A stretch of 64,000 bases of DNA from an uncultured Marvinbryantia sp. (GCF_905201705.1 NZ_CAJKOX010000005.1:82493-146492); one strand, 5' to 3'; positions 44,131-52,112 are shown, counted from the stretch's first letter. Made by a program: numbers and translations. Notes: a model not told the origin generated them from the sequence alone.

Positions 44131-44687
44131 CCCGCCACCTCCTTTTCATAACGTTTCCGGATTTTTTTCTTTAATCTGGACAGTCTGCTGTCCACCGCAT
44201 TCTCCGACATACCCATCGCCCGGGCGATCTGTCGGGTGCTCTGAAGATAGTAGAAACGGCGCAGCACTATTTCCTTATCCTTCTGTTTTATTCCCGCAAG
44301 AACCCGGCGCAGCGCGTCCACTTCCTCTCGGATAATTATTTTCTGCTCCGGTCCCTGACTGTAGTCTATGTACTCTGGCTGCAGAGTGTCCGACTCATCC
44401 AGCCCTTCCAGCTCCTCCAGCCTGCGCAGCTTCCGCAGATGATTCAGCGCCGTGTTGCGCGTGACCGCCTTCAGGTACGTTTTGAATGACGCCTTTTGAT
44501 AATCATAATCCGCCGCATGGTTCCAGAGCTTTAAGTAAACATCGTTAATGCACTCCTCCACAACCGTCTCCCTGCTGCGCAGGATTGTCACGGCAATGTA
44601 GCGGATCAGCTTCTCATAGCGCTACGCGATCAGCTCGACGCCCTGCTGGTCTTTTTTGACAAACAGCTCCATAATATCCTCGTCCAT
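44127..44687 (-). pseudogene. ECF-type sigma factor interrupted by an in-frame TAG
   Basis: With a good ribosome site (GGGAGG) an ATG at 44687 starts MDEDIMELFVKKDQQGVELI-A, then TAG at 44624-44622, after which the same frame continues RYEKLIRYIAVTILRSRETV. Region 2 (CINDVYLKLWNHAADYD, SFKTYLKAVTRNTALNHLRK) and region 4 (LRRFYYLQSTRQIARAMGMS, AVDSRLSRLKKKIRKRY) are intact to the end. CAG to TAG is the simplest change, since related proteins have a residue such as Gln there. A shortened product could start at the GTG at 44591, but no ribosome site precedes it and region 2 would lose its beginning. Confidence 0.78.
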
Positions 44688-44760
44688 CCGTTTCCTCCCT
44701 TCCGCCGCAGCTTCCTTTATACTCTCATATACTTATACACCAGATTCCCAAAAACCTTGC

Positions 44761-44821
44761 AAAAAAATATATAAAAAGACTGCCGCCGGGCAGTTTATAC
44801 TTCATCTGCCCGGCAGCAGTC
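44761..44821 (-). terminator. Terminator of the glycan cluster
   Basis: On the minus strand GACTGCTGCCGGGCAG (44821-44806) pairs with CTGCCCGGCGGCAGTC (44793-44778) with one mismatch, followed by TTTTTATATATTTTTTT. It directly follows the glycosyltransferase stop. Confidence 0.92.
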
Positions 44822-45763
44822 CTATTCGGTAGGTTTTTCTTTTTCCACATTAATCGTTTCCCGCACCACATACTGCGGCGTTTTATTGACATTCAATATC
44901 AGCTTTCCGATATACTCCCCGATGATCCCCAGCATCAGGAACGCAAAGCCAAACAGGATCATCATGACGCACATAGTCGACGACCAGCCAACCGTGATGG
45001 TCGGGTCAAGAATCTTGCGCACAAACACGACGATCGCTCCGATGAAGCCTGCAAGCGAAAAGAGCGTACCGGTAATTGTGGCGATCCGCAGCGGGATAAC
45101 GGTGTAGTTCATAAATGACATGAACAGCTTAAAAGACTTGCGGAAATTGTAGTTTGACTGCCCTTCCTCCCGCGCATAATGCTCGATCTCAATATTGGCG
45201 ATATTTCCGGTCGTGCGGTAAAAGAGAATCTGAAGGTATAGATTGTAGCCGTCATACTGGATCAGCTCATCGCGCACATATTTGCGGCAGCACCAGTAAT
45301 TGCTCGCCTCCAGCCCCTTCGGGCGCTCCACCATATGCCACATGATAAAGGAAGCAATCCGGCTTGTGAGATTCTTCATAAAGCCGAATTTTCGCTTCTT
45401 AAAAACGCCGAACACCAGATCATAGCCTTCATTCATTTTCTCAATGAACGCCGGGATCTGCGACGGATGCGTCTGCATATCATCATCCATCCCCATGACG
45501 TAATCGCCCTCGGCAGCGTGAAGTCCCGCCATAATCGCGTTGTGCTGCCCGAAGTTTTTCGCAAGCGAAATCCCCTTTACATTCGGATATTTTTTTGCAA
45601 GTTCCCAGATCGCCCGGCAGGTGTCATCGCGTGAGAAATCATTCACAAGCACAAATTCACACTCCAGGCCTTCTATTTTTTCAATCACTTCCATGCTCGT
45701 CTCCACCACCTTCCCGATAGTGTGCGCCGAATTATAGCATGGAATCACAATCGACAGAAGCAT
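44822..45763 (-). CDS. Family 2 glycosyltransferase, polyprenyl-phosphate type
   Basis: The 313-residue protein has the GT-A start SIVIPCYNSAHTIGKVVE, the VLVNDFSRDDT loop, the metal-binding MDDDMQTHP and two C-terminal membrane segments (IATITGTLFSLAGFIGAIVV and MILFGFAFLMLGIIGEYIG), like DPM1/GtrB/ArnC enzymes that load a sugar onto undecaprenyl phosphate. The ATG at 45763 with AAGGAG ahead is preferred to 45787. It is the last gene of a four-gene operon. Confidence 0.9.
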   Translation of the reverse strand: MLLSIVIPCYNSAHTIGKVVETSMEVIEKIEGLECEFVLVNDFSRDDTCRAIWELAKKYPNVKGISLAKNFGQHNAIMAGLHAAEGDYVMGMDDDMQTHPSQIPAFIEKMNEGYDLVFGVFKKRKFGFMKNLTSRIASFIMWHMVERPKGLEASNYWCCRKYVRDELIQYDGYNLYLQILFYRTTGNIANIEIEHYAREEGQSNYNFRKSFKLFMSFMNYTVIPLRIATITGTLFSLAGFIGAIVVFVRKILDPTITVGWSSTMCVMMILFGFAFLMLGIIGEYIGKLILNVNKTPQYVVRETINVEKEKPTE

Positions 45764-45783
45764 TTTCTGTTCTCCTTCTTTTT

Positions 45784-46131
45784 TCATAGTAAAAATATTA
45801 TAATCCCGGCGAAGATCACCAGAAGCCCGAAAATTTTCCGCCTGGAAATCTTTTCCTTTAATATAAAATGTCCCATCACGAACACAAAAAAGTATCCGCT
45901 GGATTCAATGACCGTCTGCCACGACAGCGGCATTTTTTTCAACGCGAGCATCGTCAGGATCGTTGACAAGAACAGCAGCGCATAGCCGCTGATGACATAG
46001 CTGTTGAGATATTCTTTTATTTTTGACGGGTAGCTCCTGTTTGCCGATATTTTCAGCAAAATCTGCGACACAGACGCCACAAATACCGAGCAGACCATGA
46101 TCCCCACATGCATCCATACACTGTTATCCAT
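45784..46131 (-). CDS. SMR/EamA-type four-helix membrane protein, subunit 2
   Basis: The 115-residue protein has four membrane helices and ends LKEKISRRKIFGLLVIFAGIIIFLL, as in small multidrug resistance/EamA half-transporters. Next to a GtrB/ArnC-like transferase the closest functional parallel is ArnE/ArnF, which flip lipid-linked aminoarabinose. It overlaps the upstream SMR gene by 8 bases, suggesting a heterodimer. Confidence 0.8.
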   Translation of the reverse strand: MDNSVWMHVGIMVCSVFVASVSQILLKISANRSYPSKIKEYLNSYVISGYALLFLSTILTMLALKKMPLSWQTVIESSGYFFVFVMGHFILKEKISRRKIFGLLVIFAGIIIFLL

Positions 46132-46486
46132 CTGCTGTCACCACCAAATAAATTCCAATAAAAATCACCAGCGAGCCAAGAATCATGTTCCAGGTAATCT
46201 CCTCCTGAAAGAAAAGCGCGCCCCAGATCATGCCCCACGCCAATCCGACCGGTTTGTTTGCATAAGCCACCGAGAGCGGCAGATGCCGCAAAATTTGCTG
46301 CCATACGATCGCATAAAGAAACATGATCAGCAGCATCCCAAAATAAAACGCGAACCACTCCGGCGAAAAAAAATCTGCATAGGCTGCCTTTTTGGAAAGC
46401 AGACCGCTGATAGAGCTGAACATCAGGCTGATATGCAAAATCACATAAATCCACAGTGATGTTTTTTTCTTTGTGTCCTTACTCAT
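46124..46486 (-). CDS. SMR/EamA-type four-helix membrane protein, subunit 1
   Basis: The 120-residue protein has four membrane helices with QQILRHLPLSVAYANKPVGL and ALFFQEEITWNMILGSLVIFIGIYLVV, typical of SMR-like half-transporters. It overlaps the ATP-grasp gene and the second SMR gene by 8 bases each. Paired SMR genes often encode the two halves of a flippase. Confidence 0.8.
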   Translation of the reverse strand: MSKDTKKKTSLWIYVILHISLMFSSISGLLSKKAAYADFFSPEWFAFYFGMLLIMFLYAIVWQQILRHLPLSVAYANKPVGLAWGMIWGALFFQEEITWNMILGSLVIFIGIYLVVTADG

Positions 46487-47672
46487 CGCTCACCTTTACC
46501 TGTATCCTTTCCAGCACCTCGCCGAGGAATTTCCGGCAAGTCTGCGGAGTATTACCCTTTACGATCACCTGCCCGATGCGGTCCCTGCCGTTTTCCATCG
46601 GCCGGACAGTATCGCCTGCAGAAACATTAAACGACAGATCTACCAGATTGCCACCCACCGCTGTGCCTGGAACAATTTCCTGCACAACGCCGCCCTTTGC
46701 CGCCTCTAAAAGACGCACCTCACTGGGAACGCGCGCGCTTTTTTCCTTCTGAAAAAGCTCTGCGACCGGCTCTCCGATGCAGAGCCGTGCAATCGCCTCG
46801 TAATAATCCAGTCCAAAATGAATGCCGACCTGCTCGGCAATGCAGGTGGCGCCCGCGCGCGCCGTCGCCTCAATCACATATATTTCCCCGTCGCGCAGCA
46901 TCATATCAAAATCCATCGGGCAGTTGTCCGCGCCAAGCGCACGCACCGCGCGCTCAATCTGCGCCCGGATTTTTTCTTCAAACGGCTGACCTTCCGTCCA
47001 CGGCACGTAATGTCCGATCGGAAACGGCGGATTCGCCTGATGCAGGACATTCCCAAGCGGCAGGAAATAAGCAAGCCTTCCATGCTGTATCATCGCCTCC
47101 ACGCCAAACATGGTACCGATCAGAAATTCCTCCAGAATACAGTAGTCCTTTCCAGTCGCCGCCATCGTCTGCGGATAGCGCGCAAACACTTCTTCTCTTG
47201 TATCGCAGCGAAAAATGCCGCGGCTTCCCATCTGATCCACCGCCTTTATGATTACCGGAAACGAAAGGCAGTCGCAGGCATCCGCAAGCTCGTCCTCATT
47301 ATGTATCTGAAAAAATGCCGCCGTCTGCACGCCCGCCCGCATAAATGCCTGCTTCATTTTATATTTGTCAGTACATTTCTGCACCGTCTCCCAGGACGGT
47401 CCCGGCAGACCAAGCTTCGTTACCGCATAGCCAAGGCTGCGCAGCCCAACGTCCATGCAGCAGGTAGCGATCCCATCCACCTGCAGCTGCTCTGCCGCCT
47501 GCAGCACCTCTTTCGGTTTTGTGATATCGCAGCAGCAGCTCTCGTCGGCGGCCGCAAACCCCGGGTAATCTCCGGGAATGCTCGCTGCTATCGTATAGCA
47601 TCCAAGCCGCTGCGCCGCATGGATCAGCGGAATCAGCGAGTAGGATGCCCCTAAAATCATAATTTTTTTCAT
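46479..47672 (-). CDS. ATP-grasp ligase
   Basis: The 397-residue protein has an N-terminal Rossmann-like part (KKIMILGASYSLIPLIHAAQ), the ATP-grasp core (FPVIIKAVDQMGSRGIFRC, the metal-binding INATARAGAT-like EATARAGAT) and a C-terminal domain. It resembles PurK/carbamoyl-phosphate-synthetase-like ligases that join a carboxylate to an amine or thiol. As first gene of the GT2/SMR operon it may attach an amino acid or acid group to a sugar; this is inferred from context only. Confidence 0.82.
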   Translation of the reverse strand: MKKIMILGASYSLIPLIHAAQRLGCYTIAASIPGDYPGFAAADESCCCDITKPKEVLQAAEQLQVDGIATCCMDVGLRSLGYAVTKLGLPGPSWETVQKCTDKYKMKQAFMRAGVQTAAFFQIHNEDELADACDCLSFPVIIKAVDQMGSRGIFRCDTREEVFARYPQTMAATGKDYCILEEFLIGTMFGVEAMIQHGRLAYFLPLGNVLHQANPPFPIGHYVPWTEGQPFEEKIRAQIERAVRALGADNCPMDFDMMLRDGEIYVIEATARAGATCIAEQVGIHFGLDYYEAIARLCIGEPVAELFQKEKSARVPSEVRLLEAAKGGVVQEIVPGTAVGGNLVDLSFNVSAGDTVRPMENGRDRIGQVIVKGNTPQTCRKFLGEVLERIQVKVSDE

Positions 47673-47814
47673 CGTATGTCACCCTTAATAAACCTGTATC
47701 CGGCTTCACTGCCGCCGCTTCCCCTGTTCCCGCTTTCGTCACCTTCCACTTTCCGACGGCAGCGGTCTGCCTTCACAGAACGAGTTCCGCGGTTTGCATG
47801 ACCGGATAGCTACA

Positions 47815-47843
47815 ATTATAGCATTGCCCTCTTAAAATCTCAA
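47815..47843 (-). promoter_or_regulatory. Promoter of the ATP-grasp operon
   Basis: On the minus strand TTGAGA (47843-47838), a 17-base spacer and TATAAT (47820-47815). It leaves a leader of about 135 bases before the start codon. Confidence 0.65.
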
Positions 47844-47853
47844 TCTCTTTCTA

Positions 47854-47883
47854 TTGTACGGCATAGGGATTTTGTGGTATAAT
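47854..47883 (+). promoter_or_regulatory. Promoter of the WbqC-family gene
   Basis: TTGTAC at 47854-47859, an 18-base spacer and TATAAT at 47878-47883, divergent from the ATP-grasp promoter. The leader contains the palindromic element at 47889-47942. Confidence 0.65.
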
Positions 47884-47888
47884 GCTCA

Positions 47889-47942
47889 TTGTTCACGCCG
47901 TGAGCAGATCCCATTCGCGATGCGAATTTTAACCGGATCTGC
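47889..47942. repeat. Dispersed palindromic element, inverted partial copy
   Basis: The reverse strand matches the left hairpin of the 32.6-kb copy: GCAGATCC (47904-47911) pairs with GGATCTGC (47935-47942) around ATTCGC-GAT-GCGAAT. Relative to GCAAATCC/GGATTTGC in the other copy, both strands of one base pair have changed together. It lies in the 5' leader of the WbqC gene. Confidence 0.75.
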
Positions 47943-47986
47943 ACAGGCAGCATTCCATGATTATTTGGTTCAGGGAGGTCTTTTTC

Positions 47987-48679
47987 GTGAAGAAGGTTGC
48001 TATTTTACAGTCAAATTATATTCCATGGAAGGGTTATTTCGATATGATCCGCATGGTGGACGAATTTATTTTATACGATGATATGCAGTACACGCGCCGC
48101 GACTGGCGCAACCGCAACAAGATCAAAACAGCGAACGGACTGCAGTGGCTCACGATCCCGGTGGAAAGCAAAGGAAATTTCTATCAGAAAATCAACGAGA
48201 CAAAGGTTTCCGGTCACGACTGGATAGACAAGCACTGGCACGCCATCACGCTGAATTATGCACACGCTCCCGCCTTTAAGGAATATGGACCGCAGATTCA
48301 GGAAATCTATGAAAAGTGCCGCAATGAAGAATATTTAAGCCGTATCAACTACCTGTTTCTGACGGAAATCTGCCGAATGCTCGGCATTGCCACAAAAATC
48401 ACCTGGTCGTCCGATTATCAGCTCGTGGACGGCAAGACGGAGCGTCTGGTCGGTCTGGTAAGGGACAGCGGCGGCACGGAATATCTCTCCGGTCCGGCGG
48501 CGCAGGATTACATTGCAGAAGATTGCTTTAGGGACGCGGGAATTAAGCTGACCTGGATGGATTACAGCGACTATCCGGAATATCCGCAGCTTTTCGGAGA
48601 ATTTGAGCACAATGTCTCCATTCTCGATTTACTGTTCAATATGGGGGACCAGGCGATTCAGTACATGAAGCCGCTCTGA
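47987..48679 (+). CDS. WbqC family protein
   Basis: The 230-residue protein begins VKKVAILQSNYIPWKGYFDM and has DEFILYDDMQYTRRDWRNRNKIK and TIPVESKGNFYQKI, the WbqC signature. WbqC proteins occur in O-antigen and capsule clusters; the enzymatic role is not established. GGGAGG lies eight bases before the GTG at 47987, preferred over ATG 47957. It is divergent from the ATP-grasp/SMR/GT2 operon. Confidence 0.88.
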   Translation: MKKVAILQSNYIPWKGYFDMIRMVDEFILYDDMQYTRRDWRNRNKIKTANGLQWLTIPVESKGNFYQKINETKVSGHDWIDKHWHAITLNYAHAPAFKEYGPQIQEIYEKCRNEEYLSRINYLFLTEICRMLGIATKITWSSDYQLVDGKTERLVGLVRDSGGTEYLSGPAAQDYIAEDCFRDAGIKLTWMDYSDYPEYPQLFGEFEHNVSILDLLFNMGDQAIQYMKPL

Positions 48680-48722
48680 TTGCCGCCGATTACAATATGC
48701 GAATTAAACATCACTCATTATA

Positions 48723-48755
48723 AGGAATGCACCAGCCTGCTGCCGGTGCATTCCT
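48723..48755. terminator. Hairpin between WbqC and Sir2 genes
   Basis: AGGAATGCACC and GGTGCATTCCT pair perfectly (11 bp) around an 11-base loop between converging genes. No T tract is evident, but position suggests a bidirectional terminator. Confidence 0.6.
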
Positions 48756-48805
48756 GCTAAATCAAAGAATACCTTATGTATAATCCGCGTATCGCCTGTT
48801 TCCTC

Positions 48806-49540
48806 TCACAAAAGCTGCGGTACCAGCTCATTTAAGCTGCCGTGAATCACGTAATCCGCATTTGCATCGCCGTAGGTTTCCCGGTTCGTCAGGAGAATAA
48901 CCTTATTGCCCTTATAATAAGAAAGATTGTGATCGCAAAATTCCGGATCGAGACGTGCGCCAAGCACCAGCAGCACGTCCGCTCTTGAAATTTCATTTGC
49001 CATCTTTGTCATCTGGCTGTTATCCACCATTTCCCCAAAAAGGCGGATGCCCGGACGGATCGGAAGCATACAGTCCTCGCAGAGCGGCACCTTTTTGGCA
49101 TCCTTCAGATATTGCTTCGAGTAGGTTCTGCCGCAGCGCGGACAATGATTATTTCCCACATTTCCGTGCAGCTCCAGTACATTTTTGCAGCCCGCCTCAC
49201 GGCTCAGTCCGTAAATTTCTCTTGTGATGATCGTCTTTAAAATTCCTTTTCGCTCCAGCTTCGCAAGCGCCTTATAAGCCGGTCCCGGCTTCAGGTCCTG
49301 CGAAAGGATCTCCTTTTTGTAGAAATTGTAGAAAGGCTCTGTGCGGGTATTGTAAAACGCGCTGCTGAACATCTCTTCCGGAGAATAACCATATTCCGCC
49401 TCAATATTGTACGCACGCTCCTGATCCCTGAGGCTTTGGTGTCCGTCGCATTCCCGCTGCAGGCCGCTCCCCGTAATGACAACCAGATACTTGCTGTCCT
49501 GCACCATTCTTCTTACCACACTCATATTCGCTTCTGCCAT
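48806..49540 (-). CDS. Sir2-family NAD-binding protein, divergent
   Basis: The 244-residue protein has the zinc cysteines C133/C136 and C154/C157, the histidine H125 in LELHGNVGN and the late Rossmann part VLLVLGARLDPE. The canonical GAGxSxxSGIPDFR stretch is replaced by GSGLQRECDGHQSL, and TQNID by TREIYGL, so classical deacetylation is doubtful; a different acyl or ADP-ribosyl activity is possible. The subfamily appears typical of Clostridia. AAAGGGG precedes the ATG. Confidence 0.8.
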   Translation of the reverse strand: MAEANMSVVRRMVQDSKYLVVITGSGLQRECDGHQSLRDQERAYNIEAEYGYSPEEMFSSAFYNTRTEPFYNFYKKEILSQDLKPGPAYKALAKLERKGILKTIITREIYGLSREAGCKNVLELHGNVGNNHCPRCGRTYSKQYLKDAKKVPLCEDCMLPIRPGIRLFGEMVDNSQMTKMANEISRADVLLVLGARLDPEFCDHNLSYYKGNKVILLTNRETYGDANADYVIHGSLNELVPQLL

Positions 49541-49633
49541 TCAAATCACCCCTTTGCCGCTATCATGGGGTCAGATTGCTTTTCCCATGACAGTAATGAT
49601 ATATATTAAATTTACCATTACGCACAGGATTCG

Positions 49634-49858
49634 TCAATCATTTTGCAGGAATTTCCACTCAATTTTGTATTTGCTTTCATCTAATCGAAAAAGACTGACA
49701 TACTCTTCTTCCGTCAGACAATTTTCCTGTTTTTCCGACACAACCGCTCTGATACAATCGCCAAAAAGCATCTGCGGGAACAACAGGGAACAGGCCGTCG
49801 TAGCCGCCAGCAAAGCCAGTGCACGCCTCCATTTGTTTTTCTGGTTTTTTATCCGCAT
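49634..49858 (-). CDS. Small membrane or secreted protein
   Basis: A 74-residue protein with a basic N-terminus (MRIKNQKNKWRRA), one hydrophobic segment (about 13-31, LALLAATTACSLLFPQMLF) and an acidic C-terminal tail with EKQENCLTEEEYVSLFRLDE. AGGAGG seven bases before the ATG supports real expression. No family is recognised. It is in the same direction as the Sir2 gene. Confidence 0.65.
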   Translation of the reverse strand: MRIKNQKNKWRRALALLAATTACSLLFPQMLFGDCIRAVVSEKQENCLTEEEYVSLFRLDESKYKIEWKFLQND

Positions 49859-49933
49859 AGTGTCCTCCTGTCAATCAAGGTATTCCAAGTATTGACAGTT
49901 TGCAGGAAATTATGCATGAAAATGTATGCCTTT

Positions 49934-50746
49934 TTACAAACTAACAGTCTCCAAAAAATCCTGAATCATCTTAAATGCAGCTTCCACATCAATTTGTAAC
50001 CAGTTTCTATCTCCGGCATGCTCTAAATTATTTCTAAACCGCCGATTTGAAAATGTAGCAGATACTCTCTTCCGTATCCCCTTCATATCCTTTTCTCTCA
50101 TGGATGGTTCATCAATAATATAGGTCTTTATACATTCTGAAAGTCTTAACATGTTTACATGGTCTTTTAAATAACAAAAATCAAATATATCTTTGTATCT
50201 TGTTGAAAGGGGACCAAAGCGTAATAACGACCTCAGTTTCTCCGCAAAAATCTGTTCACAGGAATTAATCAGTAGACTTGCTCCCTCTTCGTCCATACAA
50301 ACATCGAAGCAATATGTATCCTGCTCTATTTCCATATTGGCATGAACGCCAAGGTCAATCTTACTTTCAATGGAATTCCCCTCCTCATCTTCAATGGTAA
50401 TATATACACGTCTTCCACTATACTCCTGCTGGGAAAGCTGCTCAATTTTGTTTCCTTTAATTTGTATTCTGATTCCATCAAGACAGTTTAATTTTGAAAT
50501 AAAGTACCTAATAGAATCATCTTCCAATGAATACCTTATGAAATCCAGATCAAGGTCTTCCGTAGCACGTCTCACATTTCCCGTAATACTGCGCATAACA
50601 ACGCCGCCCTTAATTGTTACATTTCTTCCCAAATCACTTTTCTCAATTGCTTTTAACACTATATCCTGACACACACGTGCCTCCGCATTTCGTTCTGAAT
50701 AGCCAGCGGCTCTGTATCTTTCTGCCATTTTCTCCAGATTTATCAT
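49934..50746 (-). CDS. abiEii: AbiEii toxin, nucleotidyltransferase
   Basis: The 270-residue protein has the AbiEii/AbiGii nucleotidyltransferase pattern: KGGVVMRSITGNVRRATEDLDLDF with the metal-binding aspartates, a later acidic strand (SKIDLGVHA) and the conserved EKLRSLLRFG and KDIFDF segments. In characterised type IV systems the toxin is a nucleotidyltransferase that stops growth, sometimes by modifying tRNA, and gives phage abortive infection. Its ATG shares one base with the antitoxin stop (TGATG), so the pair is coupled. Confidence 0.9.
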   Translation of the reverse strand: MINLEKMAERYRAAGYSERNAEARVCQDIVLKAIEKSDLGRNVTIKGGVVMRSITGNVRRATEDLDLDFIRYSLEDDSIRYFISKLNCLDGIRIQIKGNKIEQLSQQEYSGRRVYITIEDEEGNSIESKIDLGVHANMEIEQDTYCFDVCMDEEGASLLINSCEQIFAEKLRSLLRFGPLSTRYKDIFDFCYLKDHVNMLRLSECIKTYIIDEPSMREKDMKGIRKRVSATFSNRRFRNNLEHAGDRNWLQIDVEAAFKMIQDFLETVSL

Positions 50747-51288
50747 CAGAACACCTCCAACTGTAAAGTTTCAAGCACCTTATTACTCTTCGGCGCTATC
50801 AAAGCATAGTCCTGAATCTTTTGTATATCCAATCGCGGAAGTATTTTCCGATAATTCAGAACAATCTCTTTATAATAATCAAACGGCAGCTTACTTTTAT
50901 ATCGCGCAAGTTCAATAAGCATACGCTCTTTATTGTAGACCCGTATGTCATAACCTTTATAATTAGTAGTTTCAATGCCTTCCTCAAAAAAATCATCCGG
51001 AACAAAATATTGCTTTACTCTTTTGTCCTTGATTTTTGTCGCGTCACGTGTTGTCGCAAGGTCACATTCATCTGGTATTACGTCAGTTAAACTGTGAAAG
51101 AAAAAAGCACTCTTCATCGTTACAACTGCATTCGGATATTTATATACAAACATCGCAATTTCCGGAACATATTTCTTTTCCGAATATATTCCTTTTCCAA
51201 CCCTGAATAATACGCCCTCTTCTATTTTTTTCTCAATAAAATAATCCGACCCATATTTTTCAAGACATTCCGCCCGTGTTTTCATCAT
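50746..51288 (-). CDS. abiEi: AbiEi-type antitoxin
   Basis: The 180-residue protein has a winged-helix-like N-terminus (FIEKKIEEGVLFRVGKGIYSEKK) and the AbiEi middle region (YPNAVVTMKSAFFFHSLTDVIP, NKERMLIELARYKSKLP). By family it neutralises AbiEii indirectly and represses its own promoter. AAGGAGG stands six bases before the ATG. It is the first gene of the pair and lies downstream of two inverted repeats. Confidence 0.88.
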   Translation of the reverse strand: MMKTRAECLEKYGSDYFIEKKIEEGVLFRVGKGIYSEKKYVPEIAMFVYKYPNAVVTMKSAFFFHSLTDVIPDECDLATTRDATKIKDKRVKQYFVPDDFFEEGIETTNYKGYDIRVYNKERMLIELARYKSKLPFDYYKEIVLNYRKILPRLDIQKIQDYALIAPKSNKVLETLQLEVF

Positions 51289-51314
51289 TTCATTCCTCCT
51301 TATTTAAAAATAGC

Positions 51315-51339
51315 TCCGCATTTTCAAATATTTTGTGGA
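51315..51339. promoter_or_regulatory. AbiE inverted repeat IR2
   Basis: TCCGCATTTT, five bases, then ATTTTGTGGA, a 25-base imperfect inverted repeat downstream of the promoter. It matches the repeat at 51401-51425 in length and half-site sequence, so it is a probable AbiEi operator. Confidence 0.65.
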
Positions 51340-51350
51340 TACTTTTTCAA

Positions 51351-51379
51351 ATTATACTATGAACAAAGTTTTTCGTCAA
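51351..51379 (-). promoter_or_regulatory. Promoter of the abiE operon
   Basis: On the minus strand TTGACG (51379-51374), a 17-base spacer and TATAAT (51356-51351). It sits between the two related inverted repeats. Confidence 0.85.
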
Positions 51380-51392
51380 TATTTCTTCTTCA

Positions 51393-51432
51393 AAAAAACA
51401 TCCGCATTTTTATTTGTTTTGCGGATGTTTTT
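51393..51432 (-). terminator. AbiE inverted repeat IR1, also a terminator of the 51477 gene
   Basis: On the minus strand ACATCCGCA and TGCGGATGT form a perfect 9-bp stem, followed by seven or more T, so it reads as a rho-independent terminator for the upstream gene. Its core (51401-51425) also matches the IR2 operator candidate, giving a double use. Confidence 0.8.
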
Positions 51433-51476
51433 CACACACATATTTTTGAAAAATGCTATAAATTCTCAGAATGACA

Positions 51477-52112
51477 TCAGATGTTTTTGCAGTCCTCCCG
51501 AAAATAATACAAAATCATGCCCCCGTTATCATCATTCACAGTGTCCCACAGTCCATCAAAGGGGAGCCATGTACTGTTCCCGTAGGTAATCGTTTTTACA
51601 AAAAGTCTGTCCTCCTCCCAGCGATAGCCCGCAATCAGGAACCAGTGCCACTTATAATCGCGCCATTCTCCGGAAACCGGATTCAGCAGCAGAAACGGCA
51701 CAATGTACTTCCGGTCAATCTGACCTGTCAGCACAGCCTGCGCGTCCGCAAGGGGCTGCCCCGCTGGAAAAAGTCTCATTCCCAGCCGTTCGTTTTTCAT
51801 ATCTTTCAGATACGCATTCATTCCATCCTCATAGAGAGAAAGCTTCGACACTCCGCTGTATCTTGGTCTGAGGTACGGCTTCATAATCCCCGCGAAACGC
51901 CGGTACAGTGCCTTTGTCAGATGATGCACGTCAAAGGGGCACAGCCTCTTTTCTCCACAAAAAAGCGTAAAATAAATACAACTGTCCACAGCAGCCAGCG
52001 CCGCACAGCCGCACAGCCTCATCCAGGGGTCTGTCATCCACTCCTGCGAGCCGCCGATGGCATTCCCGATATGAAAATAAGAAAGTTCTGCATAGGTATT
52101 GATACGTCCCAC
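51477..52112 (-). CDS. Papain-like (C39-type) protein of unknown role
   Basis: The 211-residue frame has CGCAALAAVDSCIYF with a candidate nucleophilic cysteine near residue 34, a histidine in WHWFLIAGY near residue 162 and YGNSTWLPFDG, in the order of papain-like peptidases. No signal peptide is seen. Start choice is a problem: the only standard start is GTG at 52112, overlapping the GGAGG, whereas the GGAGG is correctly spaced for an ATC at 52103. A point change of the original ATG is possible. It is not clearly linked to the AbiE genes downstream. Confidence 0.65.
   Translation of the reverse strand: MGRINTYAELSYFHIGNAIGGSQEWMTDPWMRLCGCAALAAVDSCIYFTLFCGEKRLCPFDVHHLTKALYRRFAGIMKPYLRPRYSGVSKLSLYEDGMNAYLKDMKNERLGMRLFPAGQPLADAQAVLTGQIDRKYIVPFLLLNPVSGEWRDYKWHWFLIAGYRWEEDRLFVKTITYGNSTWLPFDGLWDTVNDDNGGMILYYFREDCKNI

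Noticed and set aside
44622..44624. TAG read as pyrrolysine or another recoding event
   Set aside because: No recoding element or methylamine genes are nearby, and sigma factors are not known to use it; a point mutation or error is simpler.
46818..47654. 278-codon plus-strand frame inside the ATP-grasp gene
   Set aside because: Shadow frame with no ribosome site; the minus-strand ATP-grasp motifs are intact.
47673..47808. Cobalamin-type riboswitch in the ATP-grasp leader
   Set aside because: A stretch ending AAGCCGGATACAGG is only loosely like the end of a B12 element; the B12 box and the rest of the core are absent.
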